A stretch of DNA of 64,000 nucleotides from assembly GCA_047967505.1 (NCBI GenBank), contig CM106538.1. One strand, written 5' to 3'. Shown here in pieces: positions 8,936 through 21,200 of the stretch. Under the pieces are notes generated by a model. It saw only the letters and a list, made by a program, of their open reading frames with translations. It did not search any database and was not told the DNA's origin. Each line of letters opens with the position of its first letter. Position 1 is the first letter of the stretch. The stretch is from Dipteris shenzhenensis (taxonomy: Eukaryota > Polypodiophyta > Polypodiopsida > Gleicheniales). The translations under genes were made by a program, and so were the position numbers.

Positions 8936-11900
8936 ATAGTAAGTTGGAACGTACACGGGCTCCATGACCATGTTCGTAGCCAGCCGCAGTACCTGATACT
9001 CCGGCAGGAGTTACAGGGGCAGTGGTAGGGCGGGCAGTGGACATTCTTATGATTCAGGAGCGCATGTTTTCAGCTACAGACATCAAACGACATCATCACC
9101 TTCTCCTAGGGACAGGTCTAGAGGAGTGGTCCCCCACAGTAGGACGGAGCAGACGGGTCTCCATCTCAGTCTCACAGACTTTGGCTCCAGAGGTCTATGA
9201 TCAAGGCGAGCTCATTCCAGGACGGGCAGTTTGGATGGGAGTTCGGACCGGAGAGTCTAGGATTGAGATCCTGAACGTGTATGTCCCAGCGTGTAGAAAG
9301 CATCGCCCAGCCTTTTGGAGGAGGCTATCAGAGTGTCTTTTGGATGTAGACTCCTGGATTGTTGGAGGTGACTTCAACAACCTGGAGTTTAGGGAAGACA
9401 AGTTGGGCGGCGCCTCATTCTCTGAGATGCCAACAACAGAGGGTAGCACCTGGGAGCAGTTCATTTTCATGATCAGTGGCAGAGACCCGTGGAGGGAGCC
9501 AGATTTCAGCAGAACACCTGGCAGCCTTCTCTTCTCCTTTGGACAGAGGAGACACGATGCATTGCTAAAGAGACTAGACCGTTTCTATGTTGGGAACTAG
9601 ACACTACACAGAGGCGGATCTACCGAGATTCTGGCACGTACCCCGATGTATGACCACTCTCCAGTGGTACTTCACTTGGATCAGCCCCGCCGAGGTCTCC
9701 CCTAGAAGGAGGTCCGTATTCCAAAGGACCTCCTGCAGGACGAGGAGATCCAGTAGGTCATGGCAAGGATTTGGGAGTAGTCAGATATGACACCGTGCGA
9801 AGGCTGGGCTGCGTGGGTGGCCGATGCGATTCAGAGGAGCAGTGAGGAGCTACAAGCTCACGCCCTTAGGCGGAGGAGGACCCTTCAGGAGCATGAGCAG
9901 GCTTTGAGGAGAGACCTCACCTCCATCGAGAGGCTCAGGAAGCATGACCCAGATTCTCAGTGGCTTAGTGACAGATTCAAGAGCGCTCGTCTCGAGCAGC
10001 AGGACACGGAGTTGCGGCAGCGGGCTGAGTTCTCCTATCACTCCTCTCGGACCCGATGGGTGCAGTAGGGGGACAGAGGAAGGGAGCGAGTGGGCAGCCC
10101 TGGCGGACCGAGCGAGAGAGAGGAAAGGCCTCGCTCGTGTGTCCTCCGATAAGTATCTGACTAGAGCTCCCTGCATATAGCGCTAAAACTCCTCTAACCC
10201 ATCTGTATGAGAAACCCAATCTTCTCATAGTGCCCTCCAGGAAGGACCACTGCACCCTGTCGTAGGCCTTCTCAAAGTCCAAGAGAAGGACGGCCAGTGG
10301 CTGTGACTCCTCCCTAGACCAATCCACTGCCTCCCAGAACGTGAAGATGTTGTCCAAGATGCTGCGCTCCTAGACAAACCCAGTCTGTGTGTCGTGGATG
10401 ACGTCGGTAAGATGGGTCCGTAACCGCAAACTCAAGACCTTGGTGAGGATCTTGTATGCGGTATCAAGCAGAGTGATTGGCCTCCATTGTCGGATGTCTG
10501 ACCTATCTCTCCTTTCGGGATCAAACAAATCCACCCCCTGCTCTAAGGACTGAGGGAGAAAGCCTGTGTCAAAAATCTCCTAGCAAGCTAAACGGAAAGG
10601 GGTGGAGATAATCTCCTTGTGGCGGATGCTTCGGGCTACTATTTGAGATCACAGGTGGCGGGTCTCATGGGGTTGAGGCTCCCAATCAGACAGGAGGAGG
10701 AGCTACTTAACTCGGAGTTTGCAGATGACACGGCCTTGTATGTTGAGGGCACCACAGCGAGTCTGGAGAGAGTCAGGAGCGCCCTGGCTATTTACTATGA
10801 GGCCTCGGGGGCACGGATCAACTGGAAAAAATCTATAGGTTTCTTCACAGGCTTTGAGGAGACACAGGAGATCTGTGAGTGGGGGAGTGACTTTGGCTTC
10901 AGATGGATACCACCGGGCTAGACAGCGAGATACCTCAGATGCCAGGTGGGTATTGACATTACGGCAGAGCAGCAGATTGCCCTGGTCCTTGAGAGTGTTC
11001 GGCGCAAGCTTCTCTATCAGAACTCTCCTTAGCAAGTCGCGCCTTAGTGGCAAACCAAGTCCTTCTTGCCACGGCCTGGTATATCGCCTCCTGTTGATGC
11101 TTTCACAAAGGTTGCATTGGGCAGCTCCAACGGTTGGTATGGAACTTCCTTTGGGCAGGTTCAGACGGCACGAGGAACACTAGGGCCCAAGTAGCTTGAT
11201 AGACAGTGATCATGTCGCAGGCACTGGGAGGCTTGGGTGTCATTGATCCAGAGATGCAAAGTAGGGCCCTTCTGGGCAAGTTGGTGGTTCGTCACCTCAC
11301 CCCAGGTGCAAAGCCTTGCAAGCTCCTCTTACAGTGAGGGCTTCTAAGGAACACCCCACGCATTGGGGGACAGTGGCAGCCTTCACATAGATGGATCTTC
11401 TCAGAGGCCCCCCTTACGGGGAAGGGCTCCCCCTTGATGAGGAGCCTTCACAAGGTCTGGCAGGGGGTCTCATCCGTGATCCGCCCAGATGCAGAGGAGT
11501 TTGAGTGCCAGCCCCTTATGTGGCACCCAGAGATCAGAGATCAGGAGGGACATATGCTTGGACAGCGGACTCACATTGGTTGGGCACAGTGGGCTAGTGG
11601 TCCAGTAGGATCCTTTGGCCGTTGGAGCAGATTACCTATGGAGACAGAGGCAAGGCTTGATGCCCTTGCGCATTTGCGAGGGGTAGGGCAGCAGATGGGC
11701 GAGATTGACTTAGCCATTCCTGAGTCCTGGTGGTAAGGACTTCACGTTTGGAGAGACACCAGATGGTTGGGGCAATATACCCGTACTGGTGTTCCCTTGA
11801 GGATGTTGATGCAGCGAGGCAGCATGCACCCCGACTTCTTCCGTGTAGGACCTGGAGGCCTACTTCACCCACTCGCTGAGAGAGACCCCGAGATGGATGG

Positions 11901-12538
11901 GAGTCTTGATGGGATTCACGGGCAGATGATCAGAGTGGTGGGACGTTTGGGAAAGGAGTGGCACATTGACCCTCCCAGTATCTCAAAGCAGGAAGCCTCT
12001 AGATGGCGCCTTTGGTTGTGAGAGGGTAGACCCCTGAGGGAGGTCCAGTGGGATCCAGGAGAGTGGTTCTGGCCCTCCAGGGGCAGCCTAGCTGAGCCAG
12101 TGGATGAGGTGCCCTTCTTTTCCTACACCACATGGATGGGCAGGAGGCTCCAGATGGACTTGTCGCCCTCGAGGGAGAGGCATTGGGTGACCCAAAGAGT
12201 GCCCCGTGATGTTCGCTCCAAGTTTTGGACGCGGTTGTGGTCCAACTTGCGGCCGAGGAAGATTTCATACTTCTTCTGGCTGGCCGCCCACGGAGGCTTG
12301 GACCATGGTTGGAGCAGATGCGAGTGGAGGGGCAATGCCATTGTTGCTCCAATGGTGCCCTAGAGACTATCCCGCACTGCCTGTGGAGCTGTCGTAGGGC
12401 AGCAAGGATCTGGATGGGAGCCCTCAAGATCATGACACGTATGCGGAGCCTTCATAGAGACTACACCTGGGGGATGGTGGCTTGGTTGACACAGGGAGGA
12501 CATGCGTTTCAGATTGATGAGATCTCCCCAACCTACAC
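8936..12538 (+). pseudogene. LINE A1 ORF2 (endonuclease, reverse transcriptase, zf-RVT), with inverted RT block
   Basis: The apurinic-type endonuclease begins near 8936 (TIVSWNVHGL) and is open at 9022-9600 with IVGGDFNNLEF and the LDRFYV motif. A basic linker (9787-10068) follows. The RT domain is split: its fingers/palm block (DFEKAYDRV, SVRQGCPLAPF) lies on the opposite strand at about 10612-10071, whereas the next motif resumes on the plus strand at 10619 (ASGYYLRSQ, then FADDTALYVEG). The thumb region and zf-RVT follow (about 11430-12530; RKISYFFWLAAH, CHCCSNGALETIPHCLWSC). Amber codons lie at 9754-9756, 9778-9780 and 10066-10068. It cannot encode a working enzyme. Confidence 0.75.
10071..10612 (-). 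pseudogene. Inverted RT fingers/palm block inside LINE A1
   Basis: On the minus strand this reads, in order, DIRQWRPITLLDTAYKILTK, GFV-amber-ERSILDNIF, LAVLLLDFEKAYDRVQWSF and SVRQGCPLAPF, i.e. RT motifs up to the RQGCPL box. The same segment in copy A2 (about 19893-20443) is in the normal orientation between the same neighbours. The right junction is exact to a few bases (the plus strand resumes with the codons that should follow ...PLAPFLF). About 290 bp that should precede the block on the left are lost. Confidence 0.8.
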
Positions 12539-13915
12539 ATAAGTGAGTGGGACTGACGGGGCCTCCAAGCTGTAATGAAAATGCAGTAACCTGTCCATGT
12601 GGGTTATAAGGCCTGCAAACCGATTCCTCTAGTCTCCCTCTACCACTAGTGCTGTAGATAGCGACAGGCCAATCAAGGTAGCCTGCTCCATCCTGATGTC
12701 ATGGAGCTGAAGTCCCTAACTCTATGATGGTACGCGACCACCGGAAAGACTGCATCAAGAAATTTGCTCTCCTGTTGCTTTTCTAATTTATATAAAGAAT
12801 TTTTCTACATCTTTCGGTTTGCTTTGTTAAGCATTTTGCTATATCTTTCGTTCTGTACCCGACCTAGGCTTGCTCTAGGTAGACAGTGAACAAGAACCTA
12901 AAAGCAGGCTGCAAAACAGCCAGTCTCTTCTTCTTGTCAGCGCCCTCACAGATTAGCTGACCTTGTTTTGATTTTGAAAGCATAATATAGAACGTTCTCT
13001 TCTGAAGAGAATTGCAAATATGCTGATCCCTCCCGTAATCTTTGCAATTACAACAGCAGATCGAAATCTCCACGCTAAATGCTTTGATCATTTCAACTGC
13101 TAAAGCATCCGCACCTTTCTTGGAAAATATGCAGCATTTGTAAGAAAGGATCTACTTTTAACATTTTGCTTCAGGTAAAAGCATCTACTTGAAGCTATGG
13201 CTCAACTACAATGTTGAATATACGTCTTTATCAAGGATACTCCATCAACATTCATCATCATTGCTAAAAAGGAGCTACAGAAAAGATATTTACTGCAAAT
13301 GGAGAAAATAAACCTTTCTTGATTATGATAATGATATATATATACTCTTGATGTATTTCCAATGTAAATTATTCCCATAATTATAATAGGATCTCACATT
13401 AACATAAAAAAGAAAGAAAATAATGGCAGCTATTACATGATAGATTAACATTCTTCGTCTGTCTCGCATTTGGTGGGTTGCTTCCAAGTCTCTCCTATTG
13501 TATTTCCTGTGTAACTTTTCCTGAAATACAGGAAGGAGTATTATTCTCAGCTTGGGAAAAAGGATACCTCATGAGCAAAGAATACATGCCCCTATTCCCT
13601 CTTTTCATGCAGAGCAGTAATTTTTATAAAATGCCTTAGCATATTTCCATATACACATGCTCCTATGCATTTCATTGTTCACAATGACACTCTTACGTAA
13701 AAGATTATCGATGTAATCAGAACTTGTACCTTTACTTATTTTCTTCTTCCACAGCATTTACATTATATGGCGCCACATTAGCTATGTTAAGAGTTTATTT
13801 CATCTTGATATCCCATTTTTATTTCCATGGAAACTCCATTTTTAACAGTATGGATGCACCCCCTGAGTCGATCCCGCAAGATGAGATAACCGTATCATAT
13901 GGTTAGATCTCCTCC
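12539..13915. other. Unassigned sequence, no gene recognised
   Basis: About 1.4 kb become AT-rich after 12780. On the minus strand, 12760-12545 reads mostly open, with one stop (HDIRMEQATLIGLSLSTALV...LLHFHYSLEAPS), and may be a coding relic, but I do not recognise it. The rest shows only short random frames. No LTR, PBS, poly(A) or tandem repeat is evident. Confidence 0.4.
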
Positions 13916-14360
13916 AGCTCCACACGTCTTGGACTTGGGGGGGGGGGATCAGAAGCTCCCCACCAAGACCAAGTTTTACTGTGATCATTTCTTGAGCGTC
14001 TCAGAGGAGGGGTTCATCATCAGACCCCAGTATCTCGAGGACAGAGGAGTCTCGCATGCACTGAGGATCGCTATTGGGCAGATGTGGGTTTCATCCTGTC
14101 AGCTGAGGATTGAGACAGGAAGAGCAGCACGTTTACCCAGAGAGCAGCGGATCTGCATGCTATGCACACTGCGAGTGATTGAGACAGAGGAGCACTTTCT
14201 CTCCGTCTGCCTAGGCCATTATGAGATCCGAGGGCGATACCACTATCTCTACCAGGATGGGAGTGGCTTCGGTCCACTATCATGATTGATCCACTTCCAT
14301 GACCAGCTCTATGTTGGGCTTTGTCTGCTTGAGATGCGCCGACACAGGGAGACACAATAG
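13916..14360 (+). pseudogene. C-terminal fragment of a distinct LINE ORF2 (type D)
   Basis: From about 13950 to the stop TAG at 14358-14360 this encodes LPTKTKFYCDHFLSVSE, ALRIAIGQMWVSSCQLRIE, TGRAARLPREQRICMLC and EEHFLSVCLGHYEIRGRYHY, finishing with YVGLCLLEMRRHRETQ. The arrangement C-x2-C, then H-F-x3-C-x2-Y is a terminal Cys/His module of LINE ORF2 proteins that differs clearly from the zf-RVT ends of families A and B. One stop (TGA, 14283-14285) interrupts it. No RT or endonuclease for this element is in the window, and no poly(A) was seen. Function is inferred from pattern only. Confidence 0.6.
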
Positions 14361-15394
14361 AACAGAGAGAGCTACCTCTTACTATCACAAAATAATTCCA
14401 GTCTTGTCTCTTCTTATTGCACTAATTCCCCCGTCAACACCCACCATTGTTTCCCAACACTCATCCCCTGAGAGCATCACTGTATGCCAGATCCCACATA
14501 TACCTACCAAGCCATTGTTCCAATATACATACTACATACCACCAGTGACTATTTCGTGCATCAACTGTAGATTGGAGGTCATGGATTGATCCAGCAGTGA
14601 AAAGCTTGGAGAGGCTCAGAAATTATTTCATTAGTTTCAAATATCTCAACTACTTGCTCTGGAGTTCATGTATTGTTGATCCAGAGCGAAAATGTTGTAG
14701 AGGCTGCATAAATTGTTTCATTAATTTCAAATATCCCAACTACGGGCTCTGAGGAAGGTTACATGCTGGACACCACTATACTTGGTAGCCTTCTCCTAGC
14801 TGGTGTTCGAAGAAAAGTACTTAGTCTCCAAAAGAATTTTGAAGATCCTGTAAACAAGCCTATAAACGCCCAAACCCCAATCATAGGACACCTCACCTAA
14901 CCTGTATAGTGCTATTCCAACCCGACTAAAAGTGATGAAATATCAGCAAATCATCCATCACCAGTGCTGCAACATTTTGACAGATTTGTGCTGCATGCTC
15001 GTCCATCTAGTCAATCCCTTACACTGCACTCACCAACAAATTATTTGCATCTTCGGACCAATAGATACTAAGGTTGTGTCTATAGGAAATGCATCAACAA
15101 CACATCATCCTTTCCTTTGAAATCCACTTAGACCCTAGCACAGCAATGACAAGGCTGAGATGAATAATATGATGTTGTCATGCCTAACACTGATATGCAC
15201 CCAAGGCCAAATGAACAGAGCATACACAATCAGGCACAACACTAGATACAAGAGCGAAGAGAAGCAAGATGACTCTCAATTGCTCCAAGTCACGAATGTC
15301 TTGCAAGTAAATCCCATAGTAACAGGGAAGACTCATATCTAGAATAAATATGGAACATACGCAGTAGGAATGAATTTCACACTCTTTATAGGTC
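14361..15394. other. Unassigned sequence with a two-copy 90-bp tandem repeat
   Basis: No credible gene. The one structured part is 14572-14755: two diverged units, in phase at 90 bp (gatccagcagtgaaaagc at 14588 and gatccagagcgaaaatg at 14678, each followed by a matching ...atttcatta-tttcaaatat-tc-caacta). The remainder shows no recognisable element. Confidence 0.5.
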
Positions 15395-16243
15395 GTCTCC
15401 CTGCCCATTTGCACCCCTTGCCTCCTCCCTCAGCTTCCCTCCCTCCTTCCCTCTTCTCCTTCTCATTCCTCTCTCCGGTCCAGCTCCCCCGCACCTGGCC
15501 TCTGCTGGTTCAAGGCTCGATAAGCCTCTCAAAGCAGCCACAACTGATCACAACTCCCTGGAATGGGCTTGTGATGCAGCCTTCATCCCGCATGGAGGTT
15601 TCCTATCCCCGCGCCCTCTCCAAGCAGTGCGCATCTATGGAGTGCGCACTCTACAGCTAGACCTGGCTTTATAGTTTCTTGGTTTGGTGCAGTTTCTTGG
15701 CTGGCCCCTTTTCAAAACTGGTAGCCACAGTTTTGGAAGCTACAGCTTTCCCCAGGTGACGCACATTCGGCCTCTTTCAGCTTTGAGCTGAGCTCCAAAG
15801 TCTAGTTCGTGGCTGTGCCTTTGGCAGCCTTTATCCCCCTCTTGGTATGACACAGCTCGATTTTCTCCCAAAAGATAGAAGGATTTCTTAGTGTGGGTGG
15901 TTTTTTGGCTTCAAGTCCAATCCAGGAAGAGCTAGCCTTTGTTTGGTGGATCATGCAAGCTCCAACTCAATGTTTTGGCCCTCTCGACCCTCTTTTTTGC
16001 TGTCCCTTCTTTGGGGAACAGCCTCAGCCACCTAGAGCTGCTCGAGGCCTAGCATGGCTTTCTTTTCTTAGCTCAAGATTAAGGATAGGAAGGCTTTTGC
16101 CTCCTTATCGATAGTTGTGAGCCTTTTCTCCTTTCTTTTCCCTCCTTTTCCACCCTCCCTTCCTCTTCTTGGTGCAGCGCTTTGCTTTGTTTTTGGAAGA
16201 AGGAATCTTGTGGCGACTCTTTGTCCAGCAAGAGGGTTCTTAA

Positions 16244-18070
16244 ATGGTAGCACCTTCAACTCTCCAAGCCGTTAAGGTCCTCCTTTCTCCAGAAGACAAG
16301 CAAGATGTGAAGAAAGTAGTTTAGTCTCTCCAGAATAGAGCAGTGGTGGGTGATAGTGGGTCTCACTCTCATGAGGAGCCAGGCGCACGACTGGATTCAG
16401 GCAAGCTTAGCATTAGAGGGTGACCCAGGAGGTTTCCATCTATGGGAGAGGCATCTTCCTCCTCTAGTTGAGCTCCCCCGACACCACCTTCGCCCTTGTG
16501 GAGTAGAGCCCCCTCCTCCTAGGCCCACACCTTGTACATTTCATCCCCTAGTACCATGGGTTTACGGTCAACGACACGGATTCAACTCATCATATCCCTC
16601 ACTTCCTAGGGCTCCCAAAGGAATATTGGCCTATCCTACCTTGCATCAAGAGAGCTTTTGGCACAATGCTTGAGGTGCCACCTCAAACAACAATGTCAGT
16701 CGTATGACAGCGTGCCCCACCTCAGGTTGATAGTTGAGTGCCCAAAGACCCTACTTGAGGAGATCCTCCTCGGGACTCTCAACATTGGAGAGTTAGAGCA
16801 GCGCATCGAAATCTCTGGTCTACCAAGTCGACGCTTGCTGTACAAGTAGATGGGACATTTGGCTCGTGATTGTTGGAGGGATTTGGGTAGGGCTCCCACT
16901 CAGCCTCGTCAAGAGCAAAGGGAAGCTCGCTTAGAGAGAGCACAGCACGAGTCCGAACAGCAGATGGAGTCCTAGACACCCTAGGTAGAGCTTTCTGGGG
17001 GGCCTAGACCAAGGTGGAGCCTAGCAAGAAGGCTTTTGAAGAACCACACATGCGGCATGCCAAGCTCTGCAAGCGAGTGAGGGCATAGCACGGGGCAGCT
17101 TCCAGTGGTTGTAGGATGCACACAACAGGCCACCCTCAGGCTCCGAAAGATGAAACTTTTTTTTTTGTTCAAACAAACTCTGTACGTGCACAGCAGTGGG
17201 ACTCTGGAGGTCCCATCGCTTCGTGTTGCTCCAATGGCCTGCCCTCCTCCCCCTTCCCTTCCCAACCCCCCCTCCTTCTTCTCCCCTCCTCCACCTCCTA
17301 CCCCTACTATAGTCACTCTCGATACACGTCCTTCCCTCACCCCTCTCAGCTCCCCTCTTCTCCTCGTCCATTTACAATAGTTCCAGCCGCTTCCTCCTCC
17401 TCCCATCCTCCCCCTGCCTTCTCTCCGCTCCCCTCCTCTGCTCATACCTTTGCAGTAGTTTCGGATGCTTCCTCCTCATCATCATCCCTCTTCCTCTCCT
17501 TTGCAAGACTCCACCTCCTCAAAGAATACCGAGTCAAGCCACTTGTTCTCCTAGCTTCCAAGTCTGAGGCCTCACTCTAGCAACCTTTTCGAGGGAGTTT
17601 TGGAAGCTTGGACCATGAAAATACCTAGAGATTCCGGACACATATCCTCTTGCTCTAGAGATGACGGTGTTGATCATGCAGCCCCAAAAAGGGCGTTCCA
17701 TCGGTGTGGTTGGTTCCCACACTCGCTCTACTTGGGGCTTTCACTTCGGCTCCACGGAAGAGGAGGAGGACCCCGTCTTTGTTTGATTGCATGATGGACA
17801 AATGTACCGCATGATGGAGACGTGGATGGGGCCCCAAGGGATAGATTTATGTGGGACCCCAAGGGATAGATTTGTGGCTTACTCATGGTGATTCACCTAC
17901 CTTCTAGCATGTCTTTCCACACATAGGCCGGGCACATGCATTGGCCGTGCGAGTGATTCATTTGGGGCCAGCGGATCAGCTCACGGAAGCTACTTACTGG
18001 ACACTCCAGCAATGTGCAGACAAGTTTGGGGCAGACGTGTTTTTCATAATACAATGGGCCTTATAAGGTA
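16244..18070 (+). pseudogene. LINE A2 ORF1 (decayed)
   Basis: Starts at ATG 16244 in a taaATGG context (MVAPSTLQAVKVLLSPEDKQ), matching A1 at 6836. A TAG at 16321-16323 stands where A1 has CAG. The DUF4283-like region is visible in pieces (LIVECPKTLLEEIL; EISGLPSRR). The zinc knuckle (about 16829-16878) has lost both leading cysteines (RRLLYK-amber-MGHLARDC). A Pro/Ser-rich linker follows (17230-17520; PTPTIVTLDTRPS). The C-terminal block seen in A1 recurs at about 17820-18070 (IDLWLTHGD, ALAVRVIHLG, TYWTLQQCADKFGADVF). Not expressible. Confidence 0.6.
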
Positions 18071-18219
18071 GGCGTAGTGCATGTCGTGCCCTTGGTATGC
18101 CGCCGCACAGATACTAACTAATCTCCCTCCAAGCCTCCCTCAAAATCACAAAAATGCAAGATTGTGATGCAGGCTCCCACTCATAGGCAAGCATTATTTT
18201 CTCTCTCCTCCTCCCCAGA

Positions 18220-21200
18220 GTTGGAAAGTGCACGGACTTAACAACCGTGCGCGGGCACTAGCCGTAGCATCTGATACTTTGCTAGGAGTTGCAGAGGGCT
18301 GCAATAGGATGGCCAATGGATTTTCTTCTTATCCAAGAGCATATGTTCTCAGCATCAAACGTCAACAGACAGGGAGGGAGGGAGAGAGAGAGAGAGAGGG
18401 AGGGAGGGAGATTCAAAATTTGAAATTCAAATTTCAAAAAGTGGCCCCCTACCCTCATTGGTGGGGGGAGAGGTGGGCTCAAACGTGGGCTTAGCCCACT
18501 AGGGTGGGCTGGTTAGGCCTCTTTGGGACCCTCCAAGCCCCTTGCATTAGCCCACTAAGCATTCCCTAATCCATTCCTTATGAGGCCCTTTTGAGACCCC
18601 AATTCTCCCCTAATGCTAGCGATCTCACATACATTGGTATCATATCACAAACAGACACCGTGCCACAACTTTTGTTTTCTTGTTCGAAGTCTTCAGATCT
18701 ACTATTACAGTAACATTTTGCAAGTCTATTTCTTATTTTCTTCGAGCCGCGGGACTGCTAGGACTGTTGGGATATCAGTCATAGATGGATTGTTCATTGT
18801 TTGGTATCAATCCGAGATGTTCCATTATAAAAGGAAACAACGATGATCCTTTGCCCCATCTCCTCCAAGGGAGTGGAATGTATATGATCAGAGTGAGCTA
18901 ATCACAGGGAGGGCAGTATGGATGGGGTTACGATTGCGCAATTCTGGAGGCGGTTGGCGGAGAGTCTCTTGGACGTGGACTCTCGGGTTGTTGGAGGAGA
19001 CTTTAACCACCTAGAGTTCGGGAAGGACAAGCAAGGTGGAGCCTCTTTCTCGAAGATGCCAGTGGCTAAGAGAGCACGTGGGAGTAGTTTATCTTCACGA
19101 TTATCTAAAGAAAAAGCGCACACTGCCAAGGAGTCTGGAGAACTCTGCCTCCTACCACGGATCTCGGCCACAGTCGTCGTGATGGACTTCTAAAGAGGCT
19201 GGATAGGTTCTATGTTGGTGAGAAGGCGATCTACAGAGGGCGATCCACCATGATGTCTCGATTGTTCTACACCTTGAGTAACCCCCTCGAGAACTCCCCT
19301 AGGAAGGGATCCACATCCAAATGCCTTATTGCAAAAGGAGAAGATACAACACGTGGTCATTAGAGATTTGGCACCAGCTTGAGACCCCACCAAAGCAGAT
19401 GCGATTCAAAGGAGCGGCAAGGAGCTTGAGAGAGCATGAAAGAGCATTGAGACGCAACCTAGATTCCACTGAGAATCTCAAGGAGCATAATTCAGGCTCC
19501 TAGTGGCTTGCGGATCGGCACGAATGCATGTAGCACAACTCCAAGACATAGAGATCCATTCTTGCAGAGTTGTCTTATCACTCTTTGAGGGTACAAAATC
19601 ACCACAGTTTTTTTCACACCATTGGGCCTCGATCAACGGGGACACAATTGTTGCAAATATTGAGAGATGTGAGCAGACAGATGCACTCTGACCCTCAATT
19701 CTACATATTACCACAAACTTCTATCGGAGCTTGTTACAATCCAAGGAGGAGTCTCCTCAAGTACTTGCAGCTTGGAAGGTTGTTTGGACCCATATCCTGA
19801 TAGTGGTCTCTTTGAGCATGAGGAGAAGATTGAGGAGCCTTTCATCGATAAGGAGCTTTTGAAGTCCATCAAGGCCCTTCCTCCATAGAGGATGGATTAA
19901 CACTCTCCTCCTTTAGGTGCTTCTAGGAGCATATTCACCTTTTAGGAGATTTTTCACTCTTCTGCAGTCTCTGAGTCGCAGTTGGATTTGTTTGATTCCA
20001 AAAGGGGGGGGGGGGCGATAGGGCTGATCTTTGCCAGTGGAGACCAATTATGCTGTTGGACACAAGATCTCAGCGACGGTCTTGATTTTGTGGTTACGAC
20101 CCCATCTAGTGGGTATTATTCATGATACGCAGACAGGTTTTGTTCAGAAGCGCAGCATCCTAGACAGCATCTTCACCTTTTGTGAGACACTAGATAGGGT
20201 TCGATAGAAGTCCCTGCCTCTTGCTATCCTTCTCTTGGATTTCGAGAAGGCATACGACAAGGTGGAGTGGTTTTTTTTGGAAGGCACTATGCAAAGATTA
20301 GGCTTCTCAAACAGATGGATCAGAGGGGACTCAACCCCTTATGTAGGGAGTTCTAGCCAGATGCTTATTGGTGGTCACATGGGCAAGGCCTTTTCTCTTT
20401 CTTGATCTATTCAACACGGTTGTCCCCTTGCCCCCTTTCTTTTCTACTTTGTAGTGGAGGTGTCAGGTTATGTTTTGTGCTCTCAGACTCTAGGCCTCAC
20501 TAAGATGAGGCTCCCGATTTGACAAGAGCTGCTGGATTTGGAGTTTGAGAAGGAACTGCCCTTTATGTAGAGGGTTTAGCAATGAACTTTAAGGCAGTCA
20601 GAGGGGATTTGGACGTATACTGCATGGCCTCCAATGCTAGGATCAACAAGACCAAGTCTGTCGTCTTCCTCGCCAGAGGAGGTTTATGAGTTTCATGATT
20701 AGGGGACAGCCCTTGGCTTTCAAGGGGGCCCACAATGCGATATCCTAGTTGGGGTGTAAACATTTCAGCAGAGCCGTAGATAGCGCCGATTTTTGAGTGT
20801 GTGTTGTGCAAGCTTCTCTACTGGAGCTCAGCCAAACTCTCCCTAGCAAGTAGGGCCTTGGTGGTGGCCAACCAAGTCCTCCTTGTCACAGCCTGGTACA
20901 TAGCCTCCTACTTGGTGCTTTCATAAGGGATGCATGGGTCAGCTTAGGCACCTTCGTGTGCAGCTTTTTATGGGCAGGCTCCAATGGTACACGGAATACT
21001 AGAGCCAGTGTCACTTGGAAGACACAAGCACAAGGAGGGCTAGGACTCATTGATCCGGAGATACAGAGCATAGCCCTATTGGGCAAGTTAATGGTCCGAG
21101 GCCGCACACCAGCGCTGAACCCTAGAAGCTCATTCTTCAAAACACACCTCGCACAAGAGGACAGCGGCATCAATCTCACATGTTTTCATAGGCTTTCCTC

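Larger units (their letters stand above)
6180..12538 (+). mobile_element. LINE family A, copy A1 (near full length, internally rearranged)
   Basis: A GC-rich non-LTR retrotransposon copy: C-rich leader (about 6190-6760), ORF1 (6836 to about 8775), ORF2 (about 8936-12538). It is colinear with copy A2 except for a block of RT sequence at about 10071-10612 that lies in reverse orientation. Similarity to A0, A2 and A3 ends at 12538 (...cccaacctaca), before the ORF2 terminus, so the 3' end and poly(A) are missing. The element follows directly on the truncated end of Copia-2; no TSD can be paired. Many stop codons make it inactive. Confidence 0.8.

Noticed and set aside
9977-10357. A separate minus-strand gene of 126 codons in LINE A1
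   Set aside because: Its sequence is RT text belonging to the same LINE, inverted; after the RQGCPL motif it runs into the forward linker sequence and becomes meaningless.
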